The notes: generated by a model not told the origin, from the sequence alone. Shown: positions 50,084 to 59,779, numbered from the stretch's first letter. The stretch is 64,000 bases of DNA from Dyella japonica A8 (GCF_000725385.1 NZ_CP008884.1:1922001-1986000); one strand, 5' to 3'. Numbers and translations are program-made.

Positions 50084-52054
50084 TCAGCGCGAAGAGATGG
50101 GCAGGCCGGCGAGTCGCGCCAGGCGGGAGAAGGCGCGCAGGGGGCGCGCGGCAACGGCGATGTTGTGCGGCGCCTGGCTGAAGATCAGCTCGATCAGGCG
50201 ATGGCGCAGTGCCTCGCTGGTTTCAAAGGCGACGCACAGGCGACGCCGGCTATGGCGAGTCACGCGTGCAGGCACCCAGCCCACGTCGGGCACCAGCAGC
50301 TGCAGCCGCTCGCCGGGTTGGGGCATCACCGCGGTACGCCGTAGCGCGGCGCCGCTCAGCGAAATGTCGACGAACTCGCTGGTCTCTTCATGGGCGCCAA
50401 TGCGCCAGCGGGTGGATGCCACGAACGGAAACCGCTCCTCGCCGCGCGGGCGCGGCAAGTCCACGCACGCCATGATGGCCGCCAGGTCGAGCACCAGGGC
50501 GACAACGGTCCACGCGAGGTTGAACACCGTGCCGCCGTTCATGTCGGCATGCATCACCGTGCTCACCGCGCCGGCCTGCAGGCACAGCATCAGTGCGATG
50601 AAGAAACCCGCGAGTTTCCAGTGCACCACCACCTTGCTGTTGTCCAGCCCCTTGGCGGTGACCTTGAACGGACGTCCGAACGGGCGGAACAGCGCGGAGA
50701 TCATCGTCATGGTCACGGCATAGGCCGCCACCAGTTGCGTCACCTCGGTGAAGATCGGCAGGGTTCTGCGCCCGGTGATCCACGGGCCGTAGCAGAAGGA
50801 CGCGAGCAGCGCCGGCAAGCCGAAGAACAGGAACTGCTCCGGCGTGGTGTAGAACGAAGCGATGCCGAAGTACCAGTACAGCACCGGCGCCACCAGCATC
50901 ATCAGCAGGAACGGCTTGCTGATCCAGTGCAGCATGCCGTGGGCATAGTGCAGGCGGTCGATCAGGCTGTAGCCCCTGCCGCGTAGCGGGCCATCCTTGA
51001 GCAGGGCCACCTGCACGGTGCCCAGGCACCAGCGGCCGCGCTGGTTGATGTATTCAATCAGCCCTTCGGCGGACAGGCCCACCGAGAGACGTTCGTTGAG
51101 CCAGCGCGTGATGTAGCCGCAGCGGCGCAGCAGGTAGGTGGTGTGGATGTCCTCGCACACGCTGTCGGTGGGGAAGCCGCCGGCCTCGGTGATGGCCTGG
51201 CGCGACACCACGAACGAGGTGCCGACGCAGAACGCCGAGTCCCACGCGTCGCGCGAGGGCTGGAACACGTCGAAGAACACGCGCTGCTCGTCCACCCAGC
51301 TGTCGGTGGTGCCCAGGTTGTGCTGGATCGGATCGGCGTTGTAGTAGAACTGCGGCGTCTGCACCAGGGCGACCCTGGGGTCGGCGAACAGGCCGAGCAT
51401 GCGATGGAGGATGTTCTTCTGTGGTGCGAAGTCCGCGTCCAGCACCAGGATGTAAGGCGAATTGGTCTGCCGGGCGGAAAGCCGCAGGCCGTTGTTGAGG
51501 TTGCCTGCCTTGGCGTGCGTGTTGTCGGGCCGGCGCGCATAGAACACGCCCAGGTCCGCGCAGCGGTCGCGCAGCCAGTCGCGGCGCGTATCGTCGAGTA
51601 CCCACACATTGACATGCGGGTAGTCGATCGCGCGCGCGGCGACGATGGTTTTTTCAAGAATCGGCCAGTCCTCATTATAGGTGGCGATGAACACGTCTAC
51701 GGCCGGCACGCGCTGGCCGGCTGCGCGCAGACGCGCTTCGCCTTCATCCGCCAGGGGCGCGTTGTCACGTCGCCGCACCATGACCACGATGGCCGCCAGC
51801 GTGTAGATGATCGACACCATCTCGAAGGCGTAGAACAGGTAAGCCCACACACTGGCGAAGCCGTGCGAGGCATCCGGCAGCGTGTCGCTGGTGCGCCAGA
51901 GCGCATAGCGCAACAGCAGGCCGCCCGAGAAGGCGCCGAAGACCAGCCGGTCGAAGGCGCGGTTCGGATTGGCAACGCAGGCCAGGCCGATACCCATCAT
52001 CAAGGTCAGCCCGACCACCTCAATCACGGTCGTCTGATCGAACGGGAAGCTCAT
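50084..52054 (-). CDS. Cellulose synthase-like GT2 with C-terminal PilZ domain
   Basis: The ATG at 52054 gives 656 residues beginning in a transmembrane segment; the frame is open further upstream, but that part overlaps the next gene in another frame. Processive GT2 motifs are present: DVFIATYNED, KAGNLNNGL, DADFAP, CEDIHTTYL and QRGRWCLG (the Q-x-x-R-W motif). About seven membrane segments frame the catalytic domain. Residues about 540-640 resemble PilZ (RGEERFPF…DISLSGAALRR). BcsA-type enzymes with PilZ are activated by c-di-GMP. The polymer is unknown; no bcsB, bcsZ or bcsC gene is nearby, so cellulose itself is not implied. Confidence 0.9.
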   Translation of the reverse strand: MSFPFDQTTVIEVVGLTLMMGIGLACVANPNRAFDRLVFGAFSGGLLLRYALWRTSDTLPDASHGFASVWAYLFYAFEMVSIIYTLAAIVVMVRRRDNAPLADEGEARLRAAGQRVPAVDVFIATYNEDWPILEKTIVAARAIDYPHVNVWVLDDTRRDWLRDRCADLGVFYARRPDNTHAKAGNLNNGLRLSARQTNSPYILVLDADFAPQKNILHRMLGLFADPRVALVQTPQFYYNADPIQHNLGTTDSWVDEQRVFFDVFQPSRDAWDSAFCVGTSFVVSRQAITEAGGFPTDSVCEDIHTTYLLRRCGYITRWLNERLSVGLSAEGLIEYINQRGRWCLGTVQVALLKDGPLRGRGYSLIDRLHYAHGMLHWISKPFLLMMLVAPVLYWYFGIASFYTTPEQFLFFGLPALLASFCYGPWITGRRTLPIFTEVTQLVAAYAVTMTMISALFRPFGRPFKVTAKGLDNSKVVVHWKLAGFFIALMLCLQAGAVSTVMHADMNGGTVFNLAWTVVALVLDLAAIMACVDLPRPRGEERFPFVASTRWRIGAHEETSEFVDISLSGAALRRTAVMPQPGERLQLLVPDVGWVPARVTRHSRRRLCVAFETSEALRHRLIELIFSQAPHNIAVAARPLRAFSRLARLAGLPISSR

Positions 52055-52059
52055 GGCAT

Positions 52060-53313
52060 CTACTCCACGCGGGTGATCGGGCGACCCGTGAAGGGGTTCC
52101 AGCCCTTGGCTGCCAGCGCGGCCCAGGCCGTCGCACCGAGGTGCGGCTGGTGGTAGTAGAAGAAGTCGGCATACGTCGACATCGGGCCAATCGCGAAGTC
52201 GGTGGCTATGCGTGCCTGCGGCGTGGCGTAGAGCATCCCGCCGGTGCTGCGCTGGGCCGCCAGGAGTTGCCACAACGTGTCCGGCACCGGTTTGCCGCTG
52301 GCTTGCAGGGCCGTGGCGACCTGCGCCGTGCCTTCGGTCCACACGCCATCGGGCTGGCGGCGGTAGCCGTAGCCCTCGCCACTACGATGCTGCGACTCGA
52401 TCCACGGCCAAACCTGGTTCCACTCACCGGGATGGGGCTGGAATGCGAGCAGCGGCCAAGCCTGCGCGTCGAGGCCCGACTTGTCCCGCGAGAGCGTCTT
52501 GCCGTCATCCAGCGTGCCGACCAGGAAGCGATGCTCGCTCGTGTCCCACATGGACTTCACGAAGTCGCCCGCGACGGTGGCCTGCTGCGTCAACGTGGCA
52601 TCACCGCTTTCGCGGGCTGCCCATGTCGCGGCTGCATAGACGTCCAGATTGTGCTCAGTGGCTTTCCAGTGCTGCGGACGCTGCGCGTTGTCGTAGCCGA
52701 ACACGCCGCCTTCATAAGCCGCCGGTGCGGTACCGAGTGTGTGCGCCTGTATCCAGTGCAGTTGTGCCACGGCGCCACCGAGGTAGCGTCGGTCGTGCGT
52801 GTTGTCGTACACCGTCAGCAGCAGCAGCGCCGCCCACGCGGAATTGCCGGTGGCGGTTCCTGTCTGGTACGGGTCCTGGCTCCAGTAATTGCCCTGGCTC
52901 TGCCAGTAACCCGGTAGTTCGACTTTGTCGTTGACGATCGCGCCGCTGCGATAGGCATTGCGTAGGCGACCGTCATGGAAGTTGGGGTCGTGCGAGGCGG
53001 CGAGCAGCACGGCGTCGGCAATGCGTCTGGCTTGCGCGGCATCGCCGCACGCGGTGAGCGCGATACCGGCCAGTGCGTTGTCATACACAAAGGCCACGTT
53101 TTCCAGCGCTTTCTCCGCGCCGGGCTGCAGGCTGGGGTAGCTCGGCAGGAACATCGGCCCCTGGCCGGGCACGGCCGCTGCCGCAGCGCGCAGCGCCGTG
53201 CAGGTGGACTGCGCGAGTGGCTGTCGCTGGGTATCGGTGGCGGGGGCGGGCCGGGCGACGATCATCGCCAAAGCCACGCCGATACCCAGGAAATAGTGTC
53301 GTCGCATGGACAT
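52060..53313 (-). CDS. Periplasmic alpha/alpha-barrel protein of the exopolysaccharide cluster
   Basis: The ATG at 53313 (GGAGG five nt upstream) gives 417 residues with a signal peptide (FLGIGVALAMIVARPAPA). Aromatic- and Gly-rich helical repeats follow (GYWQSQGNYWSQDPYQTG, EHNLDVYAAATWAARES, YGYRRQPDGVWTEGTAQV, MLYATPQARIATDF). The pattern resembles the (alpha/alpha)6-barrel of glycoside hydrolases and polysaccharide-processing proteins, but I recognise no complete active site. It lies 5 bp before the synthase gene and 19 bp after the HlyD-type gene, so a role in trimming, modifying or guiding the nascent polymer is the likeliest reading. Confidence 0.65.
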   Translation of the reverse strand: MSMRRHYFLGIGVALAMIVARPAPATDTQRQPLAQSTCTALRAAAAAVPGQGPMFLPSYPSLQPGAEKALENVAFVYDNALAGIALTACGDAAQARRIADAVLLAASHDPNFHDGRLRNAYRSGAIVNDKVELPGYWQSQGNYWSQDPYQTGTATGNSAWAALLLLTVYDNTHDRRYLGGAVAQLHWIQAHTLGTAPAAYEGGVFGYDNAQRPQHWKATEHNLDVYAAATWAARESGDATLTQQATVAGDFVKSMWDTSEHRFLVGTLDDGKTLSRDKSGLDAQAWPLLAFQPHPGEWNQVWPWIESQHRSGEGYGYRRQPDGVWTEGTAQVATALQASGKPVPDTLWQLLAAQRSTGGMLYATPQARIATDFAIGPMSTYADFFYYHQPHLGATAWAALAAKGWNPFTGRPITRVE

Positions 53314-53332
53314 GGAAGCCTCCATCGATCGT

Positions 53333-54607
53333 TCAGCGCAGGCTGGCCGTGACGCTACGGCCTGGCGTGCAGGGTGCTGGGCCTGCCGTGGTGCCGTCCT
53401 GGTCGTCCCATTGCGCAAGCGCGTAGACGGAGCCGTCCTCAGCATACGGGAAGGGGGCGCTGTAGGTATTCTGCAGCGCTTCGTTGACGGTGGGCAACAA
53501 CTGCGTGATGTGCGCGTCGTGGGGCTGCGCCGAACCATCGATCTTCACGCGCAGGCGCGTGCCGACATTCAGGCGGCCGGCCATCCGCGAGGGGAACACG
53601 GCAACGACATTCGTCTTGCTGCAATCGGTGGCACGCACGAGCGTCGCACCCGCGGTGACCTGGGTGCCGACCGGCGCCACGATCTCCTGCGCCGTACCCG
53701 TGCCCACCGCCTTCACCACGTAGTCGGACAGCGTCTGCACACGATCCTGTTCATGCCCGACCAGGGTGTTGAGATCGCTCAATTGCTTGGTCAGGGCATC
53801 GATCTGCGCCTTTTCACCCGTGATGCTGCTCTGCAGGTCGGTGCGTCGCTGCGCCAGCTGGGTGAGCTGGTCGTTGCTGCTCTGGCCCGATGCGACGTAT
53901 ACGCCACCTTGTGCGGCCTTCAGGCTCTGGCCGAGGCCAAGGGCGCTCTTGTCCAGCGCGTCGGCTTCGGCGCGCGCAGCGTCGGCCTCGGCGCGGGCAG
54001 CCGATACGGTGGCGGCACTGACCGCGCCGTCACGCTCCAGGTTCATGGCGCGCTGGTACTTCGTATCCAGTGCCTCGAGTTTTGCCTCGGCGGCACTTTG
54101 CTGTGCTTGCATGGAGGCGTAGGCGTTCTTGAGCTGCGCGACGTTTGCGCCCTGGTATTGCTGGTACTGGTTGTTGGCGTACTCGAGCAGGCGCTGGTCG
54201 GCTACGACGCGGTTGTTGACGTCGTCCAGCCGGCTCTGCAATTCCAGCCGCTGGGTGAGCAGGGTGGTCAGCGCATCGCGGGCCACGGTGCCGTTCTTCA
54301 CCACCGCGATGGTTTGTCCCGGTTCGATGGGCTGGCCGTTCTGCGCGTGCAGTTCGCTGACCGTGCCGCTGATGGGCGTGGTGATGAGCATCGCCGGCGC
54401 GTTGAGCACGGCGCGCGTCGCCTGGTTGGAGAGCCAGGGTTCGAGCAGCGTGGAAATGAGCAGCCATGCGATGAAGCCAAGCACGGCATAGCCGGCCAGG
54501 CGGGGAACCGCGGCGAGCGGTGATGGCCGGGGAGGCGGCGCCAATTTTCGTCGCGGCTCCGGCGTGATGTGAGGCAAACGGTCGGTCGGCAGGAGTTCGG
54601 TCTTCAA
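53333..54607 (-). CDS. HlyD-type membrane-fusion protein of the exopolysaccharide cluster
   Basis: A TTG at 54607 with AAAGGCG 6 nt upstream gives 424 residues; an ATG at 54682 without a ribosome site would add 25. One transmembrane segment (VLGFIAWLLISTLLEPWL, about 47-64) is followed by a lipoyl half (ITTPISGTVSELHAQNGQPIEPGQ), a coiled-coil hairpin of about 200 residues rich in Ala/Glu/Gln, the second lipoyl half (APVGTQVTAGATL) and a beta-barrel end. This is the full-length adaptor of tripartite exporters, unlike the short one at 3.2-3.9 kb. It heads a four-gene minus-strand run with tight spacing and probably bridges the synthase and the outer-membrane channel. Confidence 0.9.
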   Translation of the reverse strand: MKTELLPTDRLPHITPEPRRKLAPPPRPSPLAAVPRLAGYAVLGFIAWLLISTLLEPWLSNQATRAVLNAPAMLITTPISGTVSELHAQNGQPIEPGQTIAVVKNGTVARDALTTLLTQRLELQSRLDDVNNRVVADQRLLEYANNQYQQYQGANVAQLKNAYASMQAQQSAAEAKLEALDTKYQRAMNLERDGAVSAATVSAARAEADAARAEADALDKSALGLGQSLKAAQGGVYVASGQSSNDQLTQLAQRRTDLQSSITGEKAQIDALTKQLSDLNTLVGHEQDRVQTLSDYVVKAVGTGTAQEIVAPVGTQVTAGATLVRATDCSKTNVVAVFPSRMAGRLNVGTRLRVKIDGSAQPHDAHITQLLPTVNEALQNTYSAPFPYAEDGSVYALAQWDDQDGTTAGPAPCTPGRSVTASLR

Positions 54608-55033
54608 AACATTCGCCTTTGCAAAAGGACGTCGCGCAGACGCCTGCGCCCGTACGCCGAAGCGGGGCGGGAGGAAGCACATCTCAGGGAGACGGCGGCC
54701 GGTGATTTGATGTCCGGGAAGTGGTGGCGACCTTGCCGCGCGTCGGGGGAAGACGTTCCTGGTTGATGCAATGCGTCAGTGGCCGGACCCGTGAAGGAAT
54801 AGTTCGTCGGCGATGAACATCGCCTGTATTCATCCGGCGAAATGATGAAGAGCGGTCAGTTGTCGGTTCAAAAAATGAACGTGCGACGCGCGCATGGCGC
54901 ATGCGAGCGACGACAAACTTTCGCATTGCAGCAGTGCTGGCGGCGGCGACACGCCGGCGATCAACGCCTTGCGCGTGATCGTTTCAACACGATGACGCAT
55001 CGCGCGATGAGATCGCGCGAGCGATGACTTTGT
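54608..55033. other. Intergenic region upstream of the exopolysaccharide cluster, with inverted repeat
   Basis: These 426 bp hold no gene I can support. They must carry the promoter of the minus-strand cluster. Next to ybeY there is a perfect 21-bp inverted repeat: TCGCGCGAT (55000-55008), GAG, ATCGCGCGA (55012-55020), 13 bp after the ybeY stop on the minus strand. It has no U-tract. The rest is rich in GCGAT and CGCATG words. Confidence 0.55.
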
Positions 55034-55510
55034 TCAGCCTGCGTCGTCGATGGTGTAGGGATCATCGATACCCAGGCCGGCGAGGATGCGCGTTTCCAGC
55101 GCCTCCATTTCCTCGGCTTCGGCGTCCTCGATGTGGTCGTACCCCAGCAGATGGAGTACGCCGTGCACCGTCATGTGCGCCCAATGATGGCGGGCGGGCT
55201 TGTCCTGCTCGGCGGCCTCGCGCGTCACCACCGGCGCGCAGATCACCAGGTCGCCGATCAGCGGCAGCTTCACCCCAGGCGGAAGCTCGACCGGGAACGA
55301 CAACACGTTGGTGGCGTAGTCCTTGCCGCGGTAGTCGTGGTTGAGCTGGCGGCCTTCCTTGGTATCCACGATGCGGATGGACAGCTCCGTCGCCTTGCGC
55401 CGTTTCGCGCCACGCAGCGCGGCCTCCACCCACTGGTGGAAGCTGGCCGAGGTGGGCACGCCCTTGCGCGAAGCGGCGTAACCGACATTGATGGTCAGTG
55501 GCGTGCTCAC
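55034..55510 (-). CDS. ybeY: Endoribonuclease YbeY (16S rRNA maturation)
   Basis: A 158-residue metal-dependent RNase acting in rRNA 3'-end processing and 70S quality control. The zinc motif H-x3-H-x5-H reads [15 protein letters not shown]. The upstream [17 protein letters not shown] segment is also conserved. Start at 55510 overlaps the phoH stop by 4 bp. Length is normal. The miaB-phoH-ybeY order is the standard gammaproteobacterial one, except that the GNAT gene is inserted and corC is displaced. Confidence 0.96.
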   Translation of the reverse strand: MSTPLTINVGYAASRKGVPTSASFHQWVEAALRGAKRRKATELSIRIVDTKEGRQLNHDYRGKDYATNVLSFPVELPPGVKLPLIGDLVICAPVVTREAAEQDKPARHHWAHMTVHGVLHLLGYDHIEDAEAEEMEALETRILAGLGIDDPYTIDDAG

Positions 55511-56493
55511 TTGGGCTGCTCCTCGGAAGCTTGCTCAAAGGCTTCATAGGCGCGCACGATCTTCGCCACCAGCGGATGGCGCACCACGTCGCGCGAGGTG
55601 AAGAAGGTGAAGCTGATGCCGTCCACGCCGCGCAGCACTTCGATGGCGTGGCGCAGGCCCGAGCGCACGTTGCGCGGCAGGTCGATCTGGCTGACGTCGC
55701 CGGTGATCACCGCGACCGAACCAAAGCCGATACGGGTGAGGAACATCTTCATCTGCTCGACGGTGGTGTTCTGCGCCTCGTCGAGGATGACGTAGGAGTC
55801 GTTGAGCGTGCGGCCGCGCATGTAGGCGAGCGGGGCGATTTCGATCACGTTGCGCTCGATCAGCTTGGCCACTTTTTCGAAGCCGAGCATTTCGTACAGC
55901 GCGTCGTAGAGCGGGCGCAGGTACGGGTCGACCTTCTGCGAGAGATCGCCAGGCAGGAAGCCCAGCTTCTCGCCGGCTTCCACGGCGGGGCGCACCAGCA
56001 GCAGGCGTTGCACGCGGTTGGCTTCCAGCGCCTCGACGGCGCTGGCCACGGCGAGATAGGTCTTGCCCGTGCCCGCCGGGCCGACGCCGAAGCTGATGTC
56101 GTGCGTGGTGATGGCGTGCAGGTAGCGGGCCTGGTTGGGGCCGCGTCCCTTGATCACGCCGCGCTTCACCTTGATGGCGACTTCCTGCGCGCTTTCGGCG
56201 ACGTCGTTGACGATGGCGTCGATGCCGGAGTCGGCCAGGTGCAGGTTGATCTTCGCGCCGTTGAGCGATTCGTTCTCGGTCACGGCGTAAAGCGCGCGCA
56301 GCACTTTCTCCGCCACGCGCGAGGCGCCTTCCTCGCCGATCACCTGGAACAGGCTGCCGCGGTGGTTGATCTCCACGCCCAGGCGCAGCTCGATCTGGCG
56401 CAGGTGCTCGTCGAAGGGGCCGCAGAGGTTGGACAGCCGGGCGTTGTCTTCCGGCTCGAGGGAGAAGTCGCGTTGATTCAGGCCGTTATTCAT
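55507..56493 (-). CDS. phoH: PhoH-family ATPase (YbeZ)
   Basis: The ATG at 56493 gives 328 residues. A KH-like N-terminal region is followed by a P-loop ATPase of the PhoH type: Walker A GPAGTGKT (about 145-152), [18 protein letters not shown], Walker [12 protein letters not shown], and [10 protein letters not shown]. YbeZ partners with YbeY in ribosome and RNA metabolism. An in-frame upstream extension to 56697 overlaps the GNAT gene in another frame and is not real. The gene overlaps ybeY by 4 bp, so the two are translationally coupled. Confidence 0.95.
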   Translation of the reverse strand: MNNGLNQRDFSLEPEDNARLSNLCGPFDEHLRQIELRLGVEINHRGSLFQVIGEEGASRVAEKVLRALYAVTENESLNGAKINLHLADSGIDAIVNDVAESAQEVAIKVKRGVIKGRGPNQARYLHAITTHDISFGVGPAGTGKTYLAVASAVEALEANRVQRLLLVRPAVEAGEKLGFLPGDLSQKVDPYLRPLYDALYEMLGFEKVAKLIERNVIEIAPLAYMRGRTLNDSYVILDEAQNTTVEQMKMFLTRIGFGSVAVITGDVSQIDLPRNVRSGLRHAIEVLRGVDGISFTFFTSRDVVRHPLVAKIVRAYEAFEQASEEQPK

Positions 56494-56501
56494 GGGAAGT
56501 G

Positions 56502-56996
56502 TCAAAGATGCCGGTGCATCACGTAGACATCGGTGGGGCCGTGTGCCGCGTGGCGGAATGCGCCCGGTACCTGCCCGACGATGCGGAAGCCGAGGCGCTG
56601 CCACAGGCGCACCGCGGTGGTATTGGTCGAGACAACAAAGTTGAACTGCATGGCGGTGAAGCCCGCGTCGCGAGCCTGCGCCATCGAATGCTCGCACATG
56701 GCCGAGGCCACGCCCTGCCCACGCGCCGCCGCTGAAACCATGTAGCCGGCGTTGGCGACGTGGTCACCCAGTCCTGGTTGATTGGGGCGAAGCATGTAAC
56801 AACCAAGCACCAGCTTGTGGCGTTCGGCAATGAAGCAACGGGTGGGCGGCGAGGTCCACCAGTCGCGCGCCTGCTCGAACGTGAGGTCAGGTGGGTAGCT
56901 GTAGGTGTCGCCGGCAGCGACCACGCTGTGGAACAGCGGCCAGACGAGGGAGAACTCGTCGGCCGCGATTTCGCGTATCGACAGGGCTGCCGTCAC
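56502..56996 (-). CDS. GNAT-family N-acetyltransferase
   Basis: A 164-residue acetyltransferase with the acetyl-CoA-binding motif V-x-x-x-x-R-G-x-G-x-[AG] visible as [17 protein letters not shown]. The typical beta4/beta5 region ([18 protein letters not shown]) and the closing [23 protein letters not shown] are also present. The ATG at 56996 overlaps the miaB stop by 4 bp, and the stop is 8 bp before the phoH start, so it is part of the miaB-phoH-ybeY operon. The substrate is not predictable; it may be small-molecule or protein N-acetylation. Confidence 0.92.
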   Translation of the reverse strand: MTAALSIREIAADEFSLVWPLFHSVVAAGDTYSYPPDLTFEQARDWWTSPPTRCFIAERHKLVLGCYMLRPNQPGLGDHVANAGYMVSAAARGQGVASAMCEHSMAQARDAGFTAMQFNFVVSTNTTAVRLWQRLGFRIVGQVPGAFRHAAHGPTDVYVMHRHL

Positions 56997-58345
56997 GAGG
57001 CCAGTGCGACGCCGTCGTCAGCCAGCTTCAGGCGACCGCGCAGCGAGTTGCTCATCGCCTCGGTGATCACCACATCGACGAACTGGCCGATCATGCGGGT
57101 GTGGCCGGGGAAGTTCACGAAGCGCATGTTCTCGGTGCGGCCGGTGAGCTCGTTGGCGTTCTTTTTGCTGACCTTTTCCACCAGCACGCGCTGCACCGTG
57201 CCGACCATCGCCTCGTTGATCTGGCGGGCGTTGTCGTTGAGCTTGGCCTGCAGGCGCGCCAGGCGCGCGTGCTTCACCTCGGACGAGGTGTCGTCGGCGA
57301 GATTGGCAGCCGGGGTGCCGGGGCGGGAGGAGAAGATGAAGGAGAAGCTCTGGTCGAAGCCCACGTCCTCGATCAGCTTCATGGTCTTCTCGAAATCCTC
57401 GTCCGTCTCGCCGGGGAAGCCCACGATGAAGTCCGAGGAAATGCAGATGTCAGGACGCACCGCGCGCAGCTTGCGGATCTTCTGCTTGAACTCCAGCGCC
57501 GTGTAGCCGCGCTTCATCGCCGTCAGGATGCGGTCGGAGCCGGCCTGCACGGGCAGGTGCAGGAAATTGCACAGTTGCGGCACGTTGGCGTAGGCCTCGA
57601 TCAGCGAGTCGGAGAACTCCAGCGGGTGCGAGGTCGTGAAGCGGATGCGGCCGATGCCCTCGATCTGCGCGATGGCGTGGATCAGCACGGCGAGGTCGGC
57701 GGTGCCGCCGTCATGCGTGGGGCCGCGATAGGCGTTGACGTTCTGGCCGAGCAGGGTGACTTCGCGCACGCCCTGTTCGGCGAGCTGGGCGATCTCCACG
57801 ATCACGTCGTCGAACGGGCGGCTGATCTCCTCGCCGCGGGTGTAGGGCACCACGCAGTAGGAGCAGTACTTGGAACAGCCTTCCATGATCGACACAAAGG
57901 CGGTCGGACCTTCGGCACGCGGCTCGGGCAGGCGGTCGAACTTCTCGATCTCCGGGAAGCTGATATCCACCTGCGGCTTGCCAGTGGCGCGCTTGGCTTC
58001 GATCAGCTCCGGCAGACGGTGCAGCGTCTGCGGGCCGAACACCAGGTCCACGTACGGCGCGCGCTTGATGATGTCCTGGCCTTCCTGCGAGGCCACGCAG
58101 CCGCCTACGCCGATCAGCACCGGCTTGCCGCCCTGCTTGTGCTCCTTCCAGCGGCCGAGCTGGCTGAAGACCTTTTCCTGCGCCTTTTCGCGGATGGAGC
58201 AGGTGTTGATCAGGATGACGTCCGCCTCCGACTCGTCCTGGGTCAGTTCCAGACCGTGCGAGGCCTTGAGCACGTCGGCCATCTTGGCCGAGTCGTACTC
58301 GTTCATCTGGCAGCCGTGGGTTTTGATGAAAAGCTTGCCGGTCAT
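56993..58345 (-). CDS. miaB: tRNA-2-methylthio-N6-dimethylallyladenosine synthase
   Basis: A 450-residue radical-SAM methylthiotransferase modifying A37 of tRNAs. The ATG at 58345 is at [18 protein letters not shown], the family N-terminus carrying the first of three Cys residues for the auxiliary cluster (with NTCSIRE and GGCVAS). The radical-SAM motif is [10 protein letters not shown]-terminal TRAM domain (about 380-445) includes [11 protein letters not shown]. The in-frame upstream extension of 34 residues has no such features. Divergent from the lytic transglycosylase gene. Confidence 0.97.
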   Translation of the reverse strand: MTGKLFIKTHGCQMNEYDSAKMADVLKASHGLELTQDESEADVILINTCSIREKAQEKVFSQLGRWKEHKQGGKPVLIGVGGCVASQEGQDIIKRAPYVDLVFGPQTLHRLPELIEAKRATGKPQVDISFPEIEKFDRLPEPRAEGPTAFVSIMEGCSKYCSYCVVPYTRGEEISRPFDDVIVEIAQLAEQGVREVTLLGQNVNAYRGPTHDGGTADLAVLIHAIAQIEGIGRIRFTTSHPLEFSDSLIEAYANVPQLCNFLHLPVQAGSDRILTAMKRGYTALEFKQKIRKLRAVRPDICISSDFIVGFPGETDEDFEKTMKLIEDVGFDQSFSFIFSSRPGTPAANLADDTSSEVKHARLARLQAKLNDNARQINEAMVGTVQRVLVEKVSKKNANELTGRTENMRFVNFPGHTRMIGQFVDVVITEAMSNSLRGRLKLADDGVALAS

Positions 58346-58663
58346 GGGCGCAGTACCGTGGTTCTTGGGGCGGCTGGGTGCTCGCCGAACCGCACAGTTT
58401 ACGCGCCCGGGAGCCCTGTTGCCACTGGATCCGTCGAGGCAGATCAATCACTTGCGTGCCGACCGGGGCTTTGTGAGGCCCGGAAACGGGCGCTGACGCA
58501 CGAATCGGCCCTGTCCTGCTTGGCGGGCGGCCAGCGCGGGAGCACACTGCCGCCGGGCCCGGTACTTGCCATGCATACCGGGAGGAGTCGGCGAAGGGGG
58601 ATCGATGTCGGTGCACGACCGGGATGAGGCCGCCGCCAAGGCTGGGCGGCCCGAGGGAAGTCC
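58346..58663. other. Divergent promoter region between miaB and the lytic transglycosylase
   Basis: These 318 bp carry no supported gene. They should hold promoters in both directions. A ribosome-site-like GAGGGAAG precedes the GTG at 58664. I see no strong inverted repeat or tRNA-like fold. Confidence 0.5.
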
Positions 58664-59779
58664 GTGAGCGGGCTGCCCCCATCGCGGCTGCGCGCACCGA
58701 TGCGGCGGCTGGTGGCCGCCTGCGCGATGCTCGCCGGCTTATCGATATGGCCGGCGGCGGGACACGCGGGCGCGCTTTACCGGTGCACCGGTTCCTCGGG
58801 TGAGGTCGTCTTCAGCAGCAGCGCCGCGGGCTACCAGGGCTGCAGCCGCATCGCCGGGGCGCCCGAGCCCGTACGCAAAAAGCCGGCAACCACGACGGTT
58901 GCGGCCCCTTCATTTGCCGGGGTAAAGGGTTCGGTGGGTACCACGGCCGGCAAGGTCGCGCCGGTGAGTGCACCGCAATCCGCCTCGCTCGCGTGGGTGC
59001 AGGATTCCGTGGCAACGACCGCGCGCGTGGTTGCGCCCGCGCCTGCTCCGGCACCTGCCGGCAAGCCGGGGCAGTGGAGCTACAGCGAGGCCAGTCCCGC
59101 CCGAACCAGTTCGGCGCCGGACAAGCCCGTCGCCAACGTCGCCGATGACGGCAGCCGTGTATTGCGCGGCGCGGTCTATCGCGTGGTGCGTAAGGATGGC
59201 AGCGTGGAGTACACCAACCTTCGGCCGGCGGGCGAGCATGGTCGCGACGTGACCATGCTCTTCAGCTACATCGCTACCTGCGTCGCGTGCAACCTGCACT
59301 CCAACATCCGCTGGGACTCGGTGGCGCTGAACCTGGAGGCCTATGCGGACGTGATCCGTCTGGCCAGCCAGGAGTCGGGCGTCGACGAAGCCTTCCTGCG
59401 CGCGATCATCCATGCGGAGAGTGCGTTCAATCCGCGGGCGCTCTCCATCAAGGGGGCGCAGGGCCTGATGCAGTTGATGCCAGCCACGGCGACCGACATG
59501 GGCGTGCGCGATGCGTTCGATACCGCGCAGAACATACGCGGTGGCGCGCGCTATCTCGGCATGCTGATACGTACCTTCAATGGCGATGAGCGCCTCGCGG
59601 CGGCGGCATACAACTCCGGCCCGGCGAACGTGCAGAAATACAACGGCGTGCCGCCGTTCGCCGAAACGCAGGTTTACGTCGAGCGCGTGGGCACGCTGCG
59701 CAGGCGTTACGGTCTGGCCATCCATCCGTCCGGCGGCCGCGTGCCGGTCGCGGCCGCCAGGGTGTCAGCCATCCAGTGA
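58664..59779 (+). CDS. Lytic transglycosylase (SLT domain) with N-terminal DUF4124-like region
   Basis: A 371-residue exported protein. The GTG at 58664 has GAGGGAAG close upstream; an ATG at 58700 is the alternative. The signal peptide (LVAACAMLAGLSIWPAAGHA) precedes a Cys-containing DUF4124-like segment (LYRCTGSSGEVVFSSS), a Pro/Ala linker, and a second such motif (VYRVVRKDGSVEYTNL). An SLT catalytic domain lies at about 235-350 with the Glu in IIHAESAFNPRALS, then GAQGLMQLMPATA and the AAYNSGPANVQ motif. It cleaves peptidoglycan glycosidic bonds. It converges with the protease gene, and the two 3' ends overlap by 15 bp. Confidence 0.93.
   Translation: MSGLPPSRLRAPMRRLVAACAMLAGLSIWPAAGHAGALYRCTGSSGEVVFSSSAAGYQGCSRIAGAPEPVRKKPATTTVAAPSFAGVKGSVGTTAGKVAPVSAPQSASLAWVQDSVATTARVVAPAPAPAPAGKPGQWSYSEASPARTSSAPDKPVANVADDGSRVLRGAVYRVVRKDGSVEYTNLRPAGEHGRDVTMLFSYIATCVACNLHSNIRWDSVALNLEAYADVIRLASQESGVDEAFLRAIIHAESAFNPRALSIKGAQGLMQLMPATATDMGVRDAFDTAQNIRGGARYLGMLIRTFNGDERLAAAAYNSGPANVQKYNGVPPFAETQVYVERVGTLRRRYGLAIHPSGGRVPVAAARVSAIQ

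Noticed and set aside
50084..52342. Longer start for the cellulose-synthase-like gene
   Set aside because: The extra N-terminal 96 residues overlap the alpha/alpha-barrel gene in another frame and look like antisense-type sequence; the ATG at 52054 begins at a membrane segment.
48549..54607. RND multidrug efflux operon
   Set aside because: The outer-membrane lipoprotein and HlyD-type adaptor suggest it, but there is no RND pump; the inner-membrane component is a cellulose-synthase-like GT2.
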